Assembly: GCA_035578905.1 (NCBI GenBank)
Contig: JAQJVL010000303.1
Location: 434,001 to 498,000, forward strand
Source of the DNA: Stictocephala bisonia
Taxonomy: Eukaryota > Arthropoda > Insecta > Hemiptera > Membracidae
DNA length: 64,000 nucleotides
Direction of reading: 5' to 3'
Positions 24,701-33,700 of this stretch are shown in pieces. A model generated the notes under the pieces. The model was not told where the DNA came from. It saw nothing but the letters and a program-made list of their open reading frames with translations, and did no database searches. A program made the translations under genes and the position numbers. Position 1 is the stretch's first letter; every line of letters begins with the position of its first letter.

Positions 24701-27700
24701 TTTTCTTCAGTATAACATCACTACAAGGTCTCATAGTTACTAGAAAGCCAGATACAGGGTAGTGCACAAGAAGCCATGTGGATAATAACAAGAGCTTTTC
24801 CTGGAGAACCTTCCAATGTTAATATAATCTTTATCACTATCATGGTCTTCTGGTTTGGACTGTGTCAAATCATGTACACCAAGCAGGAGCTGACGTGTGC
24901 TAGTGAGTAATTGCCCTGAAGAAGGCTCTCTAAAGCAAGGCCAATATGTTAGCTCCTGCAGTTGTACTTGGTATATAGTTTGACACAGTCTAACTCGGAA
25001 GACTATGATAGTGATAAACCTTATCTCAGACAAAAACCTTCTGCCCTAGAATTAAATTATCGATAAAAAGTTGGTTTCTAATGAAATTAAGATAGTAATG
25101 TTAGTAATTTAGAATCAAGTCAAGCTTGGTTTTTTTTACCTGGAAACGGAGAATGATAGTCCATATTAGACCCAGGCTCAGACGCGGATTTCCATCTACA
25201 ATATCATGGGATCCCATGTTTTCTAAGTGTACCCTCTGTTCTCTCAGGAACTGCAGGGCTTTGTCCACGTTTTCAAGGCAGTGTATTCTCATCTTGCCTT
25301 TGGTTGGCCTGGGCTAAACATAATAAAAAAACATTCAAGTGATATTTAATTCTCATTAGCTTTTAGATCATTTGAGGATACATAAAAACCAACTAAATGT
25401 TTTCAATTAATTGTTAACTACTATTTTTTAAATCTCAGGTCTGCACGTTTAAGGCAAAATTCACATTAAATGTTGTTTTAAAATGGAAATCCTTGAATAA
25501 TTCCTTCAATTATATATTTACTTTAAAACAAGAAAAGTTAACCTATGTCAAGTTCGGAGTGAGTTGACAGTGGAGGATAAAATGATAGTTGATCATAGGA
25601 TAAAGTGTGATTTTGGATAATGATGTTCCCCTATTAGGTATAAGAAAAAAGAGGTTCAGTTTTTTCAATTAAAGCAACGGGACAACTGGCACTGGGATAG
25701 GTAAGCCGATTCTATACTACTTCTGTTTTTTATGTAGTAATAAACTTAAATAATGAATACTTTGGGAAGAAATCTGCTGCTTCCAGATCATAAACAGCAT
25801 TATCAGTAAATTAATGAGGCACTTTTGTCTTTAAAAGTGATGTTTATTTAGACTGGAACATTTTATAAAATATATATTGTTACTTTTAGTAAGAAATTAA
25901 AAAATTCCTTTCATATTTTATAAAATAAAAGTACAAATGCACAAATATTATGGTGATCGATTTTGGTGAACCACGCTCACCTTCTTCAGACCAGAGGGAT
26001 TCACAAAAGAATGGAAAATTGTGTTCAACAACTCAATTTATAGGCCTATAATCAAGTGACTCCATTGGCTGGAATAGTCAAAATGGCATTGTCAAAAAAT
26101 ACCACAGCAGCCGCCATTTTGACGATTCCAGCCAATGGGGGTCACGTGATCATAGGCCTATAAATTTAGTTGTTGAAAACCATTTTTCATTCTTTTGTGA
26201 ATCCCTCTGGTCTGAGGAAGGTGAGCGTCGTTCACCGAAATTGATCACCATAATATTTGTGCATTTTGTACTTGTATTGTAATATATTTGTGCATTTTGT
26301 GCTTATATTGTAATAAATGTGTGTTGTGTGATGTTTACTTGTACTGTATAAGTACAAACACGTATTATGCTAATTAAAAAACTATTTTATAAAATTACAG
26401 TTACAAATCAGTGAATAGAAAATTATTTTTATTATCGTAGATTGTGAATGTGTTATTTTTATTTTTTAATGTAATTACCCTCTACTTAATTGTCATATTA
26501 TAAGTTCCATAACTACCCCATTATATACTAACTCACGCTTTTGCTAGCAAACCAATTTTTTTCTTTTAAATTCCATTCTTTTATTAAATGGCCTCTAATA
26601 AGTAAAGTATAAATATTTTTGTACCTCACCTAGCACTGACTATCCAACATTGTAAGAACAGGTGTATCAGTCAAAATACCTCCCAGATTCATTTCTATCC
26701 AAATTTAATTTCAATGAACTCATGTATTTTGTTCCTATCATTGTTTAAAATAGAGACTCCCTTTATTTATTTATATACAGCGTTTACAAAATATTACAAA
26801 ATACATTTTGAAACTCTTGTTAAGTGTTCAGTGCAATTCAATTTATCTTACATAGATTTTTAACCAAATAAAGCAAGTAATTGGAGAAAATGCAATGACA
26901 AATCTTAAGTGATTATTGAGTTCAACAATGGTAAAGCTAATATGCATGTTGAGGATTGAAAATGGCGCCATTAGTCATTACAGAAAAGTCAATAATTTGT
27001 TAAAAAATGTGGAAAATATGTCTTTTTTCATATAACATGCTCAATCTCATTTCATACATTTTTTCAACTTTTTCCTTCTTAGTCATCTATAATAAAAGAT
27101 GGTTTGTCATTTCAATGGGAGATTTTTCAATAGATATAACCATTTCAAATAATGATAAAAAAGTTCCCATACTGATTTCATACTAATGCACATCAGCTTG
27201 CATCAGGGCCGATAGACTGACACACTAGTTCTTTCAATGGTGGGGAGAGAGAGGGAGATTGGTACAAAAGTGGGATACCCAAAACGATTTTTATTTTCAG
27301 GATGATCTAGTATAATTTTCTTTTTAAAATGATGAAATTTCTAAAAATGTAAAATAATACTAGAATTAATTATGCTAGTAGAAAAATCTATTGCTGGTAT
27401 AGTTTGAAAAATATTACAACTAAATTTGTCAACAGCTCTCTACAATCTTTCTTTAAATTGATCAGCTACATTTCTTTTTCATCACAACAAATCTTAACTA
27501 ATAATCAGTACTAGAAAATACCTTGTTCCAACAGAATTCTGTTTTAGTATTACATGAAACAGTGGTATAGTAATAAGGCACAGCTCACCAGTCGTTCTCC
27601 AGAGAGAACTTCCAACAGTTTCAGAAGCATCTTGCCGTCGCGCAGGTCTACATACAAGTCTCCGATGCGAGAATTTACTCTTACTAAATGTGAATTTACC

Positions 27701-30700
27701 CATTTTTGAAATGTTTTCTTTTGTACACTTTCACGCTCATCTGCAACAAAATTAAGATGTTATGTTTAAAAAACATTTTCTTTCAGATCTTGCAGCTCTG
27801 TACACAACTGTCAATGAAACAATTAATAACCAATTTACATATTTTTTACACTTTACAAGAATCGAAACAGATTCTAAAAAGTGACTGGTGAAGCCAGTAT
27901 GCTAGAACCAAGATTTTAATATAACCACTTTATTTGAAATTATTTGTAAAACTTGTTTGTTCTTTGTGAATGGATGTTTTGTTTGTTGAGCGTTGAGTTG
28001 GCTCAATCAGCTCTTTTTTCTGTCACCTCAGCCTGGAACACTTTAGCTTGTTACTTTGGCTTATTACTTTGAGCTGGTCAAAACTCTTGTCCGATAGCAA
28101 GCAGGTAAATTATTGGGCTTACCAGTTCCAGGGTCCAGAGGCGGACCATGTCACTAGGTGGCTTACCTATTGTCTTCTTCTTGCCAGCCCAGAGGGGGCT
28201 GATATTATTCCCCTCTCTTCCCCCCCCCCCCCCCATTACGTCAACAGCTGCTCTACCAGGTGACTATTCCCGTTTCTTGGTTGTCTCCTAGCCCTGTCTT
28301 ACTTCTTCTTTTTTTACCTTTCAACAATTTTCTAACAAATTTCATTATATTGAGGTAGTAGGTACTTAACATTTGTATTATAAAGGTACTTTTAGCACTA
28401 AGTGTTATGAGAAGTTCAAGGGGATTTTAAAACAGTTGTGCAATCGAGGATTTCACCTATTGAGGTTCTTGCTATCAATGTTCCACTGTATTAGCATTTA
28501 AGAGGTTGCATAATACCATCACTAACACCAACAAATCACATGCATATATTGTCAAACATTTCTCCAAAAAAATCCATGCTACATACAGTAACACTATATT
28601 GAGCCAACTTTTGGCTTGTTGCAATCATTTAAGTTTATCGGAAGTAAATGTTACAAAAGAGTTAAAATTGACAACTCCTGCAATCTACAGGTCACATGAT
28701 TTCAGGAAGATAGTGTCATGTACAACCCACAAATTTTACGGTTTAAATTCCAATGCTATGTTCACAAGCCATATCACATTAACATAATGAAGTCTTGTGT
28801 CATCTGAATCTGTGACAAGGCCATTCACGGTGTAGCATCACCATACCATTTCTGACGATTTAACTCTGATGTTTGTACATAAATGGTATAATTTAGGAGT
28901 TGAACCATCAGTATATTGGTCATCCAAATTAAGAATTCTAAAAACAATCTGAAGAAAAAGATAATAAGCAGTGTATTTGGTAATAAGCAATTGTGAAAAA
29001 CTATGAAAAACTTATTAAGTGAAACAGTTAGTGATTTATCAAAGAAAATACATTAAAATGCAAAAATTTAGTTACAAAATTCATAAGCGATTTAATAATC
29101 CATCATCCTTTAAGAAGACACAATTTTAATACAAAAGTAACAAAATACTTAGATAAAAACTTCCTTTTAAGACATGGTTTACCACTAAATTTAATTATGT
29201 TTTAATGTAATTGCTACAGCTAAACAGCAGTACATAAATATAATGAACCGATACTTCATTGTTTGCATATTGTTTCATATTTTAGTAAAGTTTATAATCA
29301 AAGTAATTTTCAAGATTGTCTTTTACTCTAACAAAATTTTATGACCCAAAGAATGTTCCTTGTCCCAGGTGTAAGTTTATAAAATATTAATTTGACAGGT
29401 GGCTGTTGTATTCCTCCCCTTCCACTTGGACTTCCAGTCATCAAAGGATAGTGCACTTTGAATGAAGTATTTATGGAGATTTGGGGTGCCTCCAAATATA
29501 ACCAATGAGAATGATCCAATCAACTATAACACATTAAGTGCATGTGACTTTCATGTGAGCCAGAGGTGCTGCCGTCTCACATCAAAGTCACTCCCACTAT
29601 TTCAACATTCTCAAACATTTCAACTGAAGATTGAATTATTTCATCGAATAATTGTTGTATTTATTTATTTTGTTATTATTATTGGAGAGGTATAAACAGT
29701 TATTTGCAACTTCAAAAACAAGAGTCTTACCTGGAATGCTGCTGGCTACCTAGGAAGCCAAAAACTGTTGACCTCATTTTTGTAGTCCTCACAAAAAAAT
29801 TTTACAATCATTTACATAAATTTCAAGGGGGTTTAGTTAAAATTCTGAGAAAAAATTAACTTTTGGGAACATTTTGAATATTTTTCTGTAACTGTGAATG
29901 TGTTAAAAAAAATGTTTTGATCTGACACAGTAATAGAGCAAATCTAGAAAATAAGAAGTAATCAAATAGTTTAAAAGGCAACATACCCTCAAATTACAAA
30001 ATATATTTTATTTATTTTGTTGTTTTTATATCAATAAGTGTGTTTGTATGTTTTTTTATAAGTAGAGAACAAATTCATTTTGCTGCTAAGAGCAACAATA
30101 ACATACGTACTGTCTAGTTAGATAGTTGAATATTACATCTAGTGAATATAAAATAACATTAATATTGTAAAAATTAAAATTGGCAGACAAATTTTAAATA
30201 ATATATTAAATAACATGCTGCATGGTTTTATTTCTTATCTTATACCTGAAACACCAATCAAAGTGGTATGGATGATTATTTATTGTGGAGTACGATGCGT
30301 GTAGACTAATGATTGTAATCTTTGTTACTATCAAAGGAGACTGATCCTTACAAAAGACCACAAAATATTAGACTAACAGCCAGGGAAACTATGGAACATA
30401 TGTCTTGCCAATACAGTGTGGTTACATACTTCATAGGTTCAAAGGTCTTAAGTGTGGGAGGGTGCGTGATGTCATTCCTCCCTGTTCCTGCACTCAATTG
30501 GTCCATCCTCCCACCTACACTCAGACCCGACCTCAATATGGGTAATTGCTCCAAGAATTTGAATTGCTTCTTTAGCTGCTTAAAGAGTAAGTAACATTGA
30601 AATCTACAAACACTTCAAGGTAATGCAAATTGTTTTATATTGCTCAAAACACCTAGAACAGTGTTTCTCTGACCCTATGTTCCTTTTAAAGGACGTACTA

Positions 30701-33700
30701 CAAATATATAGAAACAAACAAAACTTTAGTTTGTGAACATGAGCCTGGTACCACTGGTGTAAAAATCAAAACAATAATATATTGGGATATGTTAATTTAA
30801 AATTTCTGGAAAAATTACAATGATTAAAGGTTAACCAATATTATGAAGTTAAAAAATTGCTATAGACAAAACTATACTGAATCTATATTGGTTATTAAAA
30901 GCATTGATTCAGATTCTGAACAACTTTTCTTCGTAGATGTTCCTGGTGGATCTGGTAAACATTCTTAATAAATCTATTGTTTGCTAGCATAAGAATGTAC
31001 AATATTTTTGTAGCAACATATGGCATAGCAGCAACTTTGTTGTATGGTTTAAGGACAGCACACTCTGTCTTTATGCTTCCTCTAAATTTAAACCTTAGTG
31101 AGACTTGCTTCGATGCAAATGTAGTGATGCAGCAAATGTACTTAAAGGTTATAAGTTGTTGTTTGGGATGAGATCACCATGGCTAACAAGGGAGGTATAG
31201 AAGCATTGGTTAGCACTCTTTAGGACATCAGGAGTAGTAAAGAGTAGTAGTAAGCACCTGATGAATGAGATGACTGTCTTATTGGCCGGAGACTTCAAAC
31301 ACTGCCAGTTGTTTCTCAGGGAGCACATGCTGATGAGGGGTGAAAGCCTATCTTAAATCATCATACTTGTGGCCTAAGATTGAAGTGCAATCCTTGTGAG
31401 TCAGCTTGTGCACTTCTATCTTATGACAAGATAGATATACACAGTGTCTACGCCTATAAACTTGAAGACAATCTAGGCGCAGAGAAGTTTGCCAATTTAC
31501 TTCTTCAAAATGGGAATCTACATGAAGAAAATTGGTTTTTTATGCATTCCGAATAACCTATGTACAATTGGCAAAGAACCGAACAATTTATATGATAAAA
31601 TTTATCTCAGCCTAAACACTGTAAACACGGAAAACCTGATTGGATGCATTAATTGAACCAACTTCCTACTGATGGTGATTTATCAATCTGTTGGCTCTGT
31701 TGTAGAGTTAGAGGCTGCAGTTCATTACCCTTTAGAATTCCTTAATACCTTAAACCCTCCAGGGATTCTACTTCACAATCTCCGTTTAAAAGTTAGAACT
31801 CCAATAATGCTCTTGTGCAACTTGATTCCTCAAAAAATGTACAATAGAACACAAATGCAGGTTTTTACGTTAAATCTTAATATGTAAACGTTACTGAAGC
31901 AACCATATTCACAGGTTGTGGTGTGGAAGAAACAGTTTTTCTATCTGGAATCCCTTTGATTCCATCTGACTACCACTTCCTGTTTAAAAGCGACTACAGT
32001 TTTTTGGCAAAGTTTTCTATGTTATGATGATAAATAAAGGGCAAGTACAGTCTTTAAAAGTGGCTGGAGTGGATTTAAGAAATAATTGTTTCTCCCATTG
32101 CCAGCTACTTATTGCCTGTTAACATGCAAGTTATTCTAACAGTCTGGTAATATTGTGGCCAGTTGGAAGAATGAAGAATATTGTTTGATGGGAAGTTTTA
32201 TGAAGACAAAACCTAAAAACACATCTCACTTAAATATAGTACTAAAATATTTGAAAATATGGTAAGAAATCATAAGCCAGTAAAGACAACAACTCCGTAG
32301 CAAAGCACAGGCAGTCGCCTAGTATACACATATATATGACATTTTTAAAATTCAAACAAAACATATTAAAAGTGTTAAAAACATGGCACTTCATTAAATT
32401 TAACTAAACCACCTCAATGCTAACATCCGATTTATTGGCCGTGTACTATAAACAAATGTAGGCTTTATTATAACTGTAGTTAAATGTGACTTTGTCTCAG
32501 TCTTTAGTCTGACACTATTGGATGCATATCACTACTGGATACATTTCAGAAAGTAGTCTATCTAAAAAAGTGCTTTTATTGGTTACTACCAATAAAAGCA
32601 CTTTTATTCTGCCAGTTATAAATTCTGGTTGTTCCAGTTATGATGGCACCGACACACCCCATCCAGTTCCATATGTCGACATTATAATAATCCAGGTTGT
32701 TGGATGATGAAGGATATAATGTACAGTTTAGTCGATCTTATGTCCGACACTTTGTGAAGAGCTGTATCAGCGGTATCTGGATATGATCTGCAAAGATGTC
32801 AAGAGACTAATCTAGACTGTTCGTCACACTGTCGAATGTAATTAATTTCTTCTACAAAAGCTATTACTTGACAAAAGACCGACTACATTTTTAAGGACTA
32901 TTTCACTCACCAATTCAACTACTGTTGAAGTTTGAAAAAGAACAGGCGATATCTGTACTTTTTGTTGCCATGATACCCGATCTTTAAGATTGAAAATCAT
33001 AACTCAGAGCTGCATTGAAAGGCTTAAGGAATTAGAAGTACTTAAACTTCCTTCACTTTACATTTTGGACTGCATATTGTATATTAAACCCTTTTATCAA
33101 GACTACGTTACCACAATCTTAAAAAAAGAAAAAACTTCAAGGATTTACAGCTATTTGTTTAGTAAATCGATGCCCTATAACAGAATATGAGGTTTGATTG
33201 ATTAGCTAGGAGATTGCTTTTATAGTTAGCCTTAATAGTCAGTTAGCCTAAATGAATGCTAGTTCAAAAAAATAAAAATTTAATTGTTTCAGGAAATTGT
33301 TCAACTCCCATCATAGTTCCAAAACTCATAATTACAATATATATTCTGCTAGCAATATCTGCCTCCAATTTTATACTTGGTCAACTACACATAGGTATAA
33401 ATAATTGTTCAAATGATATATGTTTCCTTCTCTTCATGATCCAAACAAATACATACTACCTACACTTTCTTGTGAATTAACTGTTTACTTGGTTCTGAGA
33501 CAAATCACCTAATAATGTTCTTCATTATAATGTAAAATGAGATCAGTTTACTCAATATATTTTGTCTGAAACCTCTTATAAGAACGAGAGGGAATAGTGA
33601 GAATCAGTACAATGCATCAAATAGTTAAATTATTACTAATTATTCCAGACATTTTAGAATTATTATGATATGTAAATGGATTTGAAGAACTACAGTTTAA

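Noticed and set aside
27494..27703. Open frame on the minus strand over beta-spectrin exon 2
   Set aside because: It is in a shifted frame. The true reading ([14 protein letters not shown]...) is phase-compatible with both neighbouring exons and matches CH1.
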